A stretch of DNA of 64,000 bases, from the NCBI RefSeq assembly GCF_022513635.1, contig NZ_JAKWBL010000004.1, positions 1,240,001 to 1,304,000 of the forward strand. Reading direction: 5' to 3'. The stretch comes from Paraniabella ginsengisoli (lineage in GTDB: Bacteria; Bacteroidota; Bacteroidia; Chitinophagales; Chitinophagaceae). This document shows, piece by piece, positions 40,422 to 50,055 of the stretch (positions within the stretch are counted from its first letter, which is position 1; each line of letters opens with the position of its first letter). The notes under the pieces were generated by a model. It was given only the letters and a program-made list of their open reading frames with translations, did no database searches and had not been told where the DNA came from. The position numbers and the translations under genes were made by a program.

Positions 40422-41258
40422 ATGAAATATAATGTGATGATAACCGGTCAGATGCGCTTTTTATTGATTTCCCTTTTTGCTTCTTTAGTAGCTTGTAATA
40501 GCGATGATAACTCGTCTAATCAACAAAATACGAAAGCTGTAACGCCTGTCATTCATTATAAATTGCTTCAAACTTATCCTCACGACACAACTTTATTTAC
40601 TGAAGGACTTGTATTTTATGACAATAAGCTTTTTGAAAGCAGCGGCGCTCCTCCTGATATTCCTTTTACTAAATCAGTCATTGGCTACTATGATTTTAAA
40701 ACCGGCCTGTTCAATCAGAAGATAGAAATTGACAAAAGTAAATACTTTGGAGAGGGAATTACTTTTCACGACAATAAGCTGTATCAGCTAACTTATAAGA
40801 ATAAACTGGGATTTATTTATGATGCCAAAAACTTTATAAAACAAGGGGAATTTAATTATAGCAATACAGAAGGTTGGGGACTTACCACTGATGGTAACAG
40901 TATCATTATGAGCGACGGCACCGAGAATATTACTTATCTGGATCCTAAAACAATGCAACCACACAGGATATTGAAAATTACTGAAAATGGAATACTTAGG
41001 GATAGTTTAAATGAGTTGGAATTCATTAATGGCTGTCTATATGCTAACATATGGCTTCATCCCGAAATTGTAAAAATTAACACCACCAATGGAAATATTG
41101 TAGGTAAATTGAATTTAAGTTCCATTGTAAACGCGGTAAAGTCCCGCAAACCAAACTCACAAGAGTTAAATGGTATCGCTTATGATTCCATAACAGGAGC
41201 CACGTACATTACGGGCAAGTTGTGGCCGTATATTTATAAAATTTATTTTGAGAAATAG
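40422..41258 (+). CDS. Glutaminyl-peptide cyclotransferase, plant/bacterial propeller type, lipoprotein
   Basis: The 278-aa protein has a lipobox (SLFASLVAC, residues ~18-26), so it is likely a lipoprotein. Family motifs include TLFTEGLVFYDNKLFESSG, FGEGITFHDNKLYQLTYK, TEGWGLTTDGNSIIMSDG (~150), and LNELEFINGCLYANIW. The fold is a five-bladed propeller that cyclises N-terminal Gln to pyroglutamate on exported peptides. It is intact; the upstream region has no obvious repeat. Confidence 0.82.
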   Translation: MKYNVMITGQMRFLLISLFASLVACNSDDNSSNQQNTKAVTPVIHYKLLQTYPHDTTLFTEGLVFYDNKLFESSGAPPDIPFTKSVIGYYDFKTGLFNQKIEIDKSKYFGEGITFHDNKLYQLTYKNKLGFIYDAKNFIKQGEFNYSNTEGWGLTTDGNSIIMSDGTENITYLDPKTMQPHRILKITENGILRDSLNELEFINGCLYANIWLHPEIVKINTTNGNIVGKLNLSSIVNAVKSRKPNSQELNGIAYDSITGATYITGKLWPYIYKIYFEK

Positions 41259-41450
41259 GGTACATGCTGTTTCTTCAATTGTTGAGCCGTTTCTTAAGTT
41301 GCAAAGTGTGACAAAGATGTAGGATAGTCCATTAATTTTATATTATAGTCTATTCTTTAATTCTTGTATCAACTTATCTTCACGACCATTTTATACACTA
41401 CTGTGTTTGCTGTGCTCCTAAATCGCAGCAGTAAACTAAAAAATATACCA

Positions 41451-41890
41451 TTGAGAAAAGTAAGTACAGCAATTTTTTTTGTGTAAACGCCATGTTCCTA
41501 AAAGGGCAGGAACTGCACATTAAGAACGATAAAATGGAAAGGGTATTGAAATATGGAAACAAGGTTTGGCGTACTGTCAAATTTGCAAGCCTTGATGGAA
41601 AAAATAATCTGTTAGTTAAAAGCCATGAGTTTACTATTTTACCTATCAATTCAAACAACGTACTTTCTATATCCGATTTTGAGGCGATTAATCAGCCAAA
41701 AACTTACCATAAATACGATACTTCTTTTTGTGAAATAATATACAAACCTTCACGCGAAGCGGAAAAAATCTGGCTTGTCCGCAAAACTCATCATTACTTA
41801 TTTTGCTGTAAAGGGTCAATCGTATATCAGGAAAAAATCAATCTTAAGTATAAGAAATCGGCATCCGTCGATCGGCTGGAAGTAGAATAA
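41451..41890 (+). CDS. Hypothetical secreted protein upstream of the fucosidase (one frame break)
   Basis: I do not recognise this family. The clean frame begins at ATG 41492, but restoring one T in the T8 run at 41473-41480 joins it to TTG 41451 and yields a signal-peptide-like start RKVSTAIFFCVNAMFLKG. The mature part (~130 aa) has alternating polar and hydrophobic residues suggestive of a beta-rich protein, with a Cys-Cys pair near residue 120 (HHYLFCCKG). It lies 119 bases before the GH29 gene, and could be co-transcribed. Confidence 0.45.
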
Positions 41891-42009
41891 TTTAAATAAG
41901 GAGCAGCAAACAGGTTATTGCTAACTCACCTTTATTCGAAATAATATTATTCATCAAGTAAGCATTTCTATTATAGCAATCATATCAATATGAAATAATA
42001 CTTCTCATT

Positions 42010-43407
42010 ATGTTCAGTGGTAAAAAGTCAAAAATAGTAACATCTCTAACAATCAACCTTCTGCTGACAGTAACGGCATTGGCACAGACCATATCACTTA
42101 TAAAGCCTAATGCTGCGCAACTGCAATATTCGCAGGCCGAGCTGGGCGCTATCATTCATTTGGATTTGGAAGTGTACAAACCCGAAATTTTTTGGAAGGA
42201 TCACATGGGAAAAGAAAAAATAAGCCGAGCCTTGCCGCTTAGTTTGTTTAATCCTTCAAAACTTAATACCGATCAATGGATAAAGGCAGTTAAAGATATG
42301 GGCGGAAAATATGCGGTGCTTGTAGCCAAACATACATAGGGCTTTGCACTTTGGCCTACAAAAGCCTATGAATATAATGTGGTAAATACGCCATGGAAAA
42401 ATGGTAAAGGCGATATTGTTGCCGACTTTATAGCATCCTGCCGTAAGTATAATATATTGCCCGGCATTTATTGTAGTTATGCAGCTAATGCCTGGTACAA
42501 TGTGGATGGAGGCCATGTAGTGAACGGAAGTAAAGAAGATCAGCAACAATATAATGATGCCTACACAACAATGGTTGCCGAATTATGGGGCGGCAAAAAG
42601 TACGGTAATGGAAGGCTATTTACCATTTGGTTTGATGGCGGCATACCCGAAAAATCATCGGGCGGGCCAGAGCTAAACCAATTGGTAGAAAAATATATCA
42701 ACCCCGCCACCAATGTATTTCAGGGGCCGGCTTATGCTAAAAACATTGTGCGTTGGGTGGGTAACGAAAGCGGCAATGCGCCTTATCCGTTTTTTATTCC
42801 AATCAATCTTACGGTAAATGAGAAAGGTTATTTTTCGCCCGAAAATTATCATGGCAATCCCGAAGGAAAATACTGGGTTCCGGGTGAGGCGGATTTTCCG
42901 TTAAGAGAAGATCATACATGGGTGCAATCCGGTTGGTTTTGGAATGCCAACAACCAGCGGGTGCTTTCATTGCCCGAGTTGATGAAAAAGTATTACACAT
43001 CTGTCGGTAGCAATACAAATATGTTGTTAGGCCTTGTAGTTGATACATCGGGACAAGTTCCTGAAGAAGATATTGCCGTGTTAAAAGCTTTTGGAAAAGA
43101 AATCAAAAAATTCAATACGCCTATTGCAAAAGCATCGGGCAGCTCGGAAGTAGTAATCAATTTAAAAAAGCCTGAAACAATCAATACCATTTTAATACAG
43201 GAAAACATACAGCAAGGGCAACGTGTAAAAGCTTATCGGGTTGATGCGTTTATAAATAATAAATGGCAAAGCATTGCCGAAGGACAAACAATTGGGCATA
43301 AAAGAATACAAGAATTTAAGGCCGTGACCACATCAAAAATAAAACTGGTAATTACCGATAAAGTGGCTTCTCCGATTATCAGTAATTTTTCGGTGTATAA
43401 ATTTTAA
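42010..43407 (+). CDS. Alpha-L-fucosidase (GH29) with an in-frame amber stop
   Basis: Signal peptide (LTINLLLTVTALAQ), a GH29 catalytic barrel, and a C-terminal discoidin-like carbohydrate-binding domain (SSEVVINLKKPETINTILI, ISNFSVYKF). The nucleophile Asp lies in LFTIWFDGGIPEKSSGG. The frame is uninterrupted except for TAG at 42337-42339, within AKHT*GFALWPTKAYEYN. GH29 proteins have Ser or Asp there (AKHTSGF, AKHHDGF), so TCG to TAG is the simplest change. The protein hydrolyses terminal alpha-L-fucose from glycans in the periplasm or at the surface. It could be a nonsense mutant or an assembly error. Confidence 0.85.
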
Positions 43408-43481
43408 AAGGCTGTTAGGTTGATATTGTTGACGAATGAAGGCACAACAATAACGCATTAAAATATAATTTGAAATAAACA

Positions 43482-44309
43482 ATGAGAATCGCAGTTCCAA
43501 TCTTTTTAAAAATCGGCATGATAGCTGGCATCTTCCTGGCCGGTTGTAGTACAAACAAGTCTGCACAACAAATACCAAAAAATAAAGAAAAATTCCACGT
43601 ATTTATTCTTATGGGGCAATCTAATATGGCCGGCTACGGTACATTGGAAGCGGCAGATACAATTCCGGTGCCGCATGTTTTTAAACTTCCTACCGTTTAC
43701 AAAGAGAGCCTTCAATGGCAGCCGGCAGCGCATCCATTACATAACAGGTTGTCATCGGATCGGTTTGGATTGGGACTTCCTTTTGCAAAGCAATATTTGA
43801 AGCACAATAAAGGCATTACAGTTGGGCTAATCCCGTTGGGGTGGGGCGGAGCAAGCATCAACCAGCTAAATAAAGGATCAAATGTGTACAATGATTTTCT
43901 TGTAAAATTAGCGTTTGCAAAAAAATATGGAACGGTTAAGGGCGTACTTTGGCATCAGGGAGAGTCGGATACTGTTGATGAAGAAGCCGCCAACAGCTAT
44001 GAACAAAAACTACATAAATTAACTGCGGATATAAGAAAAGATGTTGGTGATGAAAACTTGCCGATAATAGTTGGAAACCTGGCAGAGTTTTACGGCACGT
44101 CTAAAGAACATAATGCGCCAGACCGAGTAAAGCGCATCAACAAAGTAAAACAAGTGCTTCGGAATGTTGCGAACAAAATACCTGCAACAGGATTTGTAGA
44201 GACGACTGGCTGTACGTCAATTGATGCGCACAATGTGCATTTCGATAGAGCCTCGTATATTATTTTAGGTAAAAGATATTACGAGGTTTATGCCGGAATA
44301 AAGCAATAA
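43482..44309 (+). CDS. Sialate O-acetylesterase-like (SGNH/CE6) lipoprotein
   Basis: A 275-aa lipoprotein (lipobox AGIFLAGC, residues ~16-23) with an SGNH-hydrolase core: VFILMGQSNMAGYG holds the catalytic Ser (block I), GLIPLGWGGASINQ has the Gly block, GVLWHQGESDT is typical of the DUF303/CE6 group, and DAHNVHFDRASYIILG supplies the Asp-x-x-His pair. It removes acetyl groups from sugars of glycans. It follows the fucosidase by 74 bases and probably works with it on decorated plant or animal glycans. Confidence 0.82.
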   Translation: MRIAVPIFLKIGMIAGIFLAGCSTNKSAQQIPKNKEKFHVFILMGQSNMAGYGTLEAADTIPVPHVFKLPTVYKESLQWQPAAHPLHNRLSSDRFGLGLPFAKQYLKHNKGITVGLIPLGWGGASINQLNKGSNVYNDFLVKLAFAKKYGTVKGVLWHQGESDTVDEEAANSYEQKLHKLTADIRKDVGDENLPIIVGNLAEFYGTSKEHNAPDRVKRINKVKQVLRNVANKIPATGFVETTGCTSIDAHNVHFDRASYIILGKRYYEVYAGIKQ

Positions 44310-44327
44310 ACCGATGGGTTTACTGCG

Positions 44328-44837
44328 TTAAACCAAAATCTGAACCCGGTCTTTCAACCAACTTTCTTTCAGAGGTATAATCCACTTATTTTCCAGTTCA
44401 GCCTTGTTCGCAACAAGATTGTTGAAGTAAAGTGTATCTGCGGTAATAAAACCATTATCCAACGCATATTGCAATTGAGCATAAGGAATCAATTGTATTT
44501 TATCTTTTACAAAAAATGCCAAGCTGGTTCGATCAAAAAAGCTAATTCCATAGGCACTTTCTAACACCTTAATGAAGCGAACAGAACTGTCGGTGCTACA
44601 GCCGCTTACGCCAGCATGCGTTTCATCGGCGATTAATATCACAAATTGTCCAAAAAACAAAAAGCCGGTAGCTTTAACATCGGCGCCGTGGCTTTGCCAT
44701 TGTACGGCAAAATCATTAATTTTTTGTTCTGCATCCAATGCTTCACCCATCGACAATAATCTGCTGGCCTGGTAAATCCACACGCGCGAAGCGGGATCAA
44801 AATCCGCAGGTAATAATTCTTTATAATTCAAATTCAT
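44328..44837 (-). CDS. Conserved Bacteroidota protein of unknown function
   Basis: The 169-aa soluble protein resembles, from memory, a Bacteroidota family often labelled ABC transporter ATPase without having Walker motifs; I see none here. Conserved-looking blocks are SRVWIYQASRLLSMGEA, FAVQWQSHGADVKATG, AGVSGCSTDSSVRFI (~80-95) and YFNNLVANKAELENKW. I cannot assign a function. Its start is at ATG 44837, just after a GTGAATGATGAAT-type repeat. Confidence 0.6.
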   Translation of the reverse strand: MNLNYKELLPADFDPASRVWIYQASRLLSMGEALDAEQKINDFAVQWQSHGADVKATGFLFFGQFVILIADETHAGVSGCSTDSSVRFIKVLESAYGISFFDRTSLAFFVKDKIQLIPYAQLQYALDNGFITADTLYFNNLVANKAELENKWIIPLKESWLKDRVQILV

Positions 44838-44897
44838 GTTGCAAAATTAGTGAATGATGAATAGTGAATGGTCAATAGTCAATAGTAAGTAGTCAAT

Positions 44898-45709
44898 TCA
44901 ACTTAACTCACAGTTACCCTTCCGGTGGTTAGGGGCTATACTTTGTGCCACCATCTCCGCAATATCCAGCACTTTTACATTTGCTTCCTGCTCTGCATTC
45001 TTTACACCGTCAGTTATCATAGTATTGCAAAACGGGCATGTTGATGCAATGTAGGAAGCATTGGTTTCCAACGCTTCCTGAGATCGTTCAATATTGATTC
45101 GTTTTTCTCCTTTCTCTTCTTCCTTAAACATTTGCGCACCACCGGCGCCACAACACAATCCTTTGCTGCGACAGCGTTTCATTTCAACAAGTTCTGCATC
45201 CAATGTTTCCAGTACTTTTCTCGGCGCTTCATAAATATCATTAGCGCGTCCTAAATAGCAACTGTCATGATACGTTATTTTTTCCCTTTAAAAGTGCCTC
45301 CTTCTGCAATTTTTATTTTTCCTTCATCAATAAGTTGTTGTAAAAACGTTGTATGATGTATTACTTCGTAATTTCCTCCTAATTCGGGATATTCATTTTT
45401 GATGGTATTAAAGCAATGTGGACATGCCGTAACTATTTTCTTAATACCATAATTATTGAGAATCTGAATGTTTTGATAAGCCATCATTTGAAACATGAAC
45501 TCATTACCCGCCCGTCTTGCCGGGTCGCCCGTGCACATTTCTTCTTTTCCCAGAATTGCATATTTTATTTTCGTTGCGTCCAGAATTTTAGTGAAGGATC
45601 TTGTTATTTTTTGAGCGCGCTGATCAAAGCTGCCAGCACAACCCACCCAAAATAATACTTCGGGGGTTTCACCATTTGTAAACATTTCGGCTACCGTAGG
45701 TACGTGCAT
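44898..45709 (-). CDS. (Fe-S)-binding protein with two CCG domains, heterodisulfide-reductase/GlpC-like (one frame break)
   Basis: About 270 aa with two cysteine-rich (CCG) domains: VLFWVGCAGSFD and VTACPHCFNTIKNEYP in the first, and HDSCYLGRAND, SKGLCCGAGGAQ (CCG) and STCPFCNTMITDGVK in the second. Such domains bind a 4Fe-4S or transfer electrons to thiol/disulfide or quinone partners. The frame breaks at ~45281 (A6 instead of A7), between FKGKK and ITYHDSCYLGR. In this phylum these subunits commonly act with an N-terminal ferredoxin-like partner, which is not visible adjacent. Confidence 0.82.
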
Positions 45710-45815
45710 ATTTCATTTATTTTTCTGGCATACAACTATTAATGATGCATACCGGTTTATACCAGATAAAATTAATTCATTTTAGGTCACTGGCTGGTAT
45801 ATTTGCCAATATTTC

Positions 45816-46856
45816 ATGCGAATAAGAAAATTTTTTGAGCGGCTTTTCAACTGGGAATTGTGGAATTTCTATCTTTTATATGCACCCATTGCACCAGTTT
45901 GGTTTTGGTATTGCTTTAAGAGTAAAGCGTTTTGGTTTTTTACTCCATCTAATCCAACTATTACATTTGGCGGTTTTGAAGGGGAAAGCAAAAGGGAAAT
46001 GTATAATCTTTTGCCTGCAGATGTCATTCCGCAAACTATTTATATAAAGCCAGGGATACCCGTTTCAGAATTGCAGCAAAAAATAAAAGATGCGGGACTG
46101 GAATATCCTTTTGTAGCAAAACCTGATGTTGGAATGAAGGGTATTTTGTTTAGAATTATTGAAGATGAGGCCAACCTGGTTAAATATCATGAAAGAATTC
46201 CTGTTCGTTATCTGGTACAAACAAAAATTGAATATCCGATTGAAATAAGTATTTTTTATTACAGATTTCCTTGGCAAAAGACAGGAATTGTGTCGGGGTT
46301 TATAGAAAAAGAATTATTGCAGGTAAAAGGCGATGGTACAAGTTCCTTAAAGCAATTGATCGATAAACATCCGCGAGCGAAGCATCGACAGGAAGAAATG
46401 GAACTAAGGCATAGCCATCGTTTTGACAGGATCATCCCCGCAGGAGAAATATTTTACCTGTCATTTGCAGGTAATCATAACAGAGGTGCAAAGTTCATCA
46501 ATTTAAAAAATCAAATAGATGAAAGTTTGGTGAATGTTTTTGACGAGCTTAGTAATAAGACCCATTTTTATTATGGCCGATACGACATTAAAACTGCTTC
46601 TATCGAAGATTTAAAGCAGGGAAAAAATTTTGCAATATTAGAATACAATGGCGCAGGTGCTGAGCCTAATCATATTTACGACTGCCGAATGACCCTGCTT
46701 CGGGCTTATAAAACGATTTTACACCATTGGAAAGTTTTGTTTGAAATAAGCAGGTATAATGCACAACACGGCTATCCTTACTGGACCTACAAACGGGGAA
46801 GAAAGTACCTTCGGGCTGCCAGGCTCCATTTCAAAAAACTGGAAAAGTTTGATTAG
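45816..46856 (+). CDS. ATP-grasp domain protein, membrane-anchored, paralogue 2
   Basis: The 346-aa protein starts with a hydrophobic segment (NFYLLYAPIAPVWFWYCF) and continues as an ATP-grasp fold: YPFVAKPDVGMKGILFRI (ATP clamp), IPVRYLVQTKIEYPIEISIFYYRFP, GNHNRGAKFINLKN, THFYYGRYDIKT, and FAILEYNGAGAEPNHIYDC. It is homologous across its length to the protein at 15354-16383, with the same membrane-like start and the same NG(S/A)GA(D/E)PxHI(F/Y)D motif. It is intact. The substrates are unknown; D-Ala-D-Ala ligase-like or glycan-building chemistry is possible. Its stop overlaps the next gene's stop region. Confidence 0.78.
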   Translation: MRIRKFFERLFNWELWNFYLLYAPIAPVWFWYCFKSKAFWFFTPSNPTITFGGFEGESKREMYNLLPADVIPQTIYIKPGIPVSELQQKIKDAGLEYPFVAKPDVGMKGILFRIIEDEANLVKYHERIPVRYLVQTKIEYPIEISIFYYRFPWQKTGIVSGFIEKELLQVKGDGTSSLKQLIDKHPRAKHRQEEMELRHSHRFDRIIPAGEIFYLSFAGNHNRGAKFINLKNQIDESLVNVFDELSNKTHFYYGRYDIKTASIEDLKQGKNFAILEYNGAGAEPNHIYDCRMTLLRAYKTILHHWKVLFEISRYNAQHGYPYWTYKRGRKYLRAARLHFKKLEKFD

Positions 46857-47004
46857 CTTCCTCGCTGCGAACCTGTATTCTGTTGTTTACTTACAAAAGC
46901 AGCAGATTGTGGTTTTTGAGCAAACTTGGAATTGCCTCCCTGCTTAGCATCAGCTTTCTTTTTATCTTTTTTCCTTTTTTATTGTTTTGATTAAGTAATG
47001 ACAT
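46853..47004 (-). CDS. Small lysine-rich protein (one frame break)
   Basis: A ~50-aa basic protein: MSLLNQNNKKGKK then DKKKADAKQGGNSKFAQKPQ and FVSKQQNTGSQRGS. The frame needs one extra A in the run after GGA (A6/A7, around 46966). It is Lys/Gln-rich and probably unstructured. Its stop overlaps the end of the ATP-grasp gene by four bases on the other strand. I cannot assign a function. Confidence 0.45.
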
Positions 47005-47007
47005 TGC

Positions 47008-47454
47008 CTAACTTTTTTTATTTTTAAATAATCCGATTATCAAATTTAAAGGATAAAGTAATTGAATGATTGTTAATGTTATTACTGTGCCCACAATTAA
47101 TTGACCAACTTCCGAAGCCAGACTGGCCTGTTCTGAACTATTGCCTGTATACATAGCAATAAGCTGATTGCCCCACAACGCAGCAGTTACAATCAATATC
47201 ATTAGCATTACTGTTGTAATGATATGAATTTAGTAAAGTTTTCTGGCAAATAATAATCGGCTAGTGAAGGTGTATAAAAGCCACAATACAGAAAGATATA
47301 CAGCTCCAATTAGAAAAATTTGACTAAAAGGCACAACGATGATGGAATCTAAAGCCAGAATTTGCAATGTTTTCTTTAATGTAAGGAAGGCCGCTCCAAA
47401 GAACAAAGCTGAAATGACCAGAAGTAAGTTATGTAGGGGTTTGAAAAGTACCAT
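47008..47454 (-). CDS. Small multi-spanning membrane protein interrupted by an in-frame TAA
   Basis: The frame runs from ATG 47454 through two hydrophobic helices ([34 protein letters not shown]), meets TAA at 47230-47232, and continues in the same frame without another stop through two more helices ([37 protein letters not shown]). Either it is one ~148-aa four-helix protein with a nonsense codon, or two adjacent small proteins (74 and 66 aa). Family not recognised. Confidence 0.45.
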
Positions 47455-47509
47455 TTCGCAAAGCTAAGCTTCGCTGTTATAACTGGAATGATATTCGGGC
47501 ATAATCATT

Positions 47510-47517
47510 TAAATTTG
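47510..47517 (+). promoter_or_regulatory. Candidate -7 box of glnS
   Basis: TAAATTTG matches TAnnTTTG exactly, 22 bases before the glnS ATG (47539). No convincing -33 TTG is visible. Confidence 0.4.
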
Positions 47518-47538
47518 CCGTTACTCAAGAAAATAATT

Positions 47539-49210
47539 ATGAGCGCAGAAAAGCACGTGGAGGAAGAAAAAAGCCTCAATTTTTTAGAAGAAATAGTAGA
47601 AAATGATCTTTCGGAGCGGAAATACAAGTCAATAATGACGCGGTTTCCACCTGAACCGAATGGCTATTTACATATTGGGCATGCAAGTAGCATTTGCCTA
47701 AATTTTGGACTTTCGCAAAAATATGGTGGCGGCACTAATTTGAGATTTGATGATACCAATCCGGTTACAGAAGATACAGAATATGTGGACAGCATTAAGG
47801 AAGATATTAAGTGGCTGGGGTTTGAATGGTCGAATGAATTATATGCATCTGATTATTTTGAAAATCTTTATGAATATGCTGTAAAGCTTATCAAAAAGGA
47901 TTGGCTTATATAGATGATAGTTCGAGCGAAGAAATTGCTGCGCAAAAGGAACGCCCACGCAAGTAGGGCATCGTAATCAATATGCAGAAAGATCTGTGGA
48001 AGAAAACCTGCAATTGTTTGCAGATATGAAGGCTGGGAAATATAGAGATGGTGAAAAAGTGTTGCGTGCTAAAATTGATATGGAATCGCCCAATATGCTA
48101 ATGCGCGACCCTTTACTTTACAGGATCAAAAAAGCGCATCACCATCGCACAGGCGATGCCTGGTGTATTTATCCGATGTATGATTTTGCGCATGGACAAA
48201 GTGATTCAATTGAGAATATTACGCACTCTATTTGCACAATGGAGTTTGTGCCACACCGTGAAGTATATAATTGGCTAATTGATAAACTGGAGATTTTCCC
48301 TTCAAAGCAATATGAATTTGCCAGACGCAACCTGAGCCATACAGTTACCAGCAAAAGGAAACTATTACAATTGGTCAATGAAAAATACGTGACCGGCTGG
48401 GATGATCCTCGTATGCCTACTATTGCCGGTTATCGACGCCGTGGTTATACACCCGAAAGCATCCGTGATTTTTGTGATCGGATAGGAGTTGGTAAACGAG
48501 ACAATATGGTAGATGTTGGTTTGTTAGAATTTTGTGCGCGAGAACATCTTAATAAAATTGCAGCAAGGAGAATGGTGGTATTTGATCCGGTTAAAGTTGT
48601 CATCACAAATTATGATAAAGAAGGCGAAACGCTAATTGCTGAAAATAATCCGGAAGATAGTAATTCAGGTAAGCATGAAATTTCTTTCAGTAATGAATTG
48701 TTTATTGAGAAAGATGATTTCATGGAGAACCCACCCAAAAAATATTTCAGGCTTGCGCCTGGACAAAAAGTTAGACTGAAGAATGCTTATATTATTCAAT
48801 GCGATGAAGTGATAAAAGACGAAGCAGGAAATGTAACACAACTGAACTGCACTTATTTTCCAGAAAGCAAAAGCGGCGCTGATACATCGGGTATTAATGT
48901 AAAAGGCACTCTGCATTGGGTAAATGCCAATGACCATATCTCTATACAGATCAATGAATACGATCGTTTATTTACAGTTGAAGATCCGGCAAACGAAGAA
49001 GGCAATTTTCAATCATATATAAATGCTGACTCTCTAACTATTGTTCCTGCTGCGCTTGCAGAACCTTCTTTGGCACAGGCTTCGTTAGATGAGCGTTTTC
49101 AATTTTTGCGTAAAGGGTATTTTGTACTGGATAAGGAAAGTTCAAAAGACAGGTTGATTTTTAATCGTACTGCTACATTAAAAGACGGCTGGGTAAAAGC
49201 AGGAAAGTAG
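47539..49210 (+). CDS. glnS: Glutaminyl-tRNA synthetase (two frame breaks)
   Basis: Class I synthetase of the GlnRS/GluRS group. Start ATG 47539 ([15 protein letters not shown]); an earlier ATG at 47488 falls on the promoter. Signature: [25 protein letters not shown] (HIGH box), [12 protein letters not shown], and [13 protein letters not shown] with the KMSKS-equivalent SKRK. The C-terminal anticodon-binding domain contains [14 protein letters not shown] and [13 protein letters not shown]. Breaks: ~47898 (A5/A6) and ~47950 (GG/GGG), which restore [20 protein letters not shown]. It uses direct Gln charging rather than transamidation. Confidence 0.93.
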
Positions 49211-49228
49211 TAGTACTAAATAATAACA

Positions 49229-49939
49229 ATGGCTTTGAATATAATACCCCCGATTATTGATGCGCAGGAATTCTTTTTTGGCACAGAGAAATGGGAGTTT
49301 TTATTTGAAGTAGTGTTGCGTTGTTTTATTTCTTTCATAGTTGTATTGATTGCGCTACGTTTTACCGGTAAAAAAGGCGTTCGGCAATTGACGGTTTTTG
49401 AACTGGTTATCATTTTAACACTTGGCTCTGCCGCTGGCGATATGGGCTTTTACAAAGATGTGGGTGTTCTGCCGGCTGTACTTACCATTGTTAGCATTAT
49501 CGGTTTTTACAAGCTCGTAACCTATCTTTTATTAAAGTCTGATAAATTTGAGAGACTGGTAGAAGGCGAGCCCGTGATCATTATAGAAGATGGGCGCTAT
49601 ACTGAAGATATGGTTAAGAATGAGAATATTTCTTTTGATGAATTTTTTATGGAGTTGCGCTTGGCTGGTATTGAGCATTTGGGCCAGGTAAGACTGGCTA
49701 TTCTCGAAGTGAATGGAGATGTAAGCGTATTTAAAAATCCTAAAGAGCTTGTAAAGCCAGGGCTGCATATTTTGCCAAATAAAATAAAAGAATTTTATAC
49801 TGAACGTTTTCCCGCTGACGGTTTGTACGCCTGCGTTTGTTGTGGTTATACCGCGCCAATGCCAAAGGGTGATATAGTGAATTGCGCAAGTTGCGGAAAA
49901 ACGAAATGGTCAGAAGGGTGCGATACTAATTGGGTTTAG
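49229..49939 (+). CDS. DUF421 (YetF-like) membrane protein with a C-terminal zinc ribbon
   Basis: The 236-aa protein has three N-terminal helices (FEVVLRCFISFIVVLIALRF, FELVIILTLGSAAGDMGFY, LPAVLTIVSIIGFYKLVTYL), followed by the DUF421 soluble domain (LVEGEPVIIIEDGRYTEDMV, ELRLAGIEHLGQVRLAILEV). It then departs from the usual YetF end: YACVCCGYTAPMPKGDIVNC and CGKTKWSEGC form a C-x-x-C ... C-x-x-C pattern typical of a rubredoxin/zinc-ribbon metal site. Function unknown. It follows glnS by 18 bases. Confidence 0.8.
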   Translation: MALNIIPPIIDAQEFFFGTEKWEFLFEVVLRCFISFIVVLIALRFTGKKGVRQLTVFELVIILTLGSAAGDMGFYKDVGVLPAVLTIVSIIGFYKLVTYLLLKSDKFERLVEGEPVIIIEDGRYTEDMVKNENISFDEFFMELRLAGIEHLGQVRLAILEVNGDVSVFKNPKELVKPGLHILPNKIKEFYTERFPADGLYACVCCGYTAPMPKGDIVNCASCGKTKWSEGCDTNWV

Positions 49940-50055
49940 TTACTGATTGCTTTTAATAGCAAAAAAATCCGCCGGTCGTAACCTTTGGGAAGAGATATTA
50001 CGAAGGGCTAAAGCTAAACATTCTTCTAACTGAAAAAGAAAATACAGGTTTGCCA

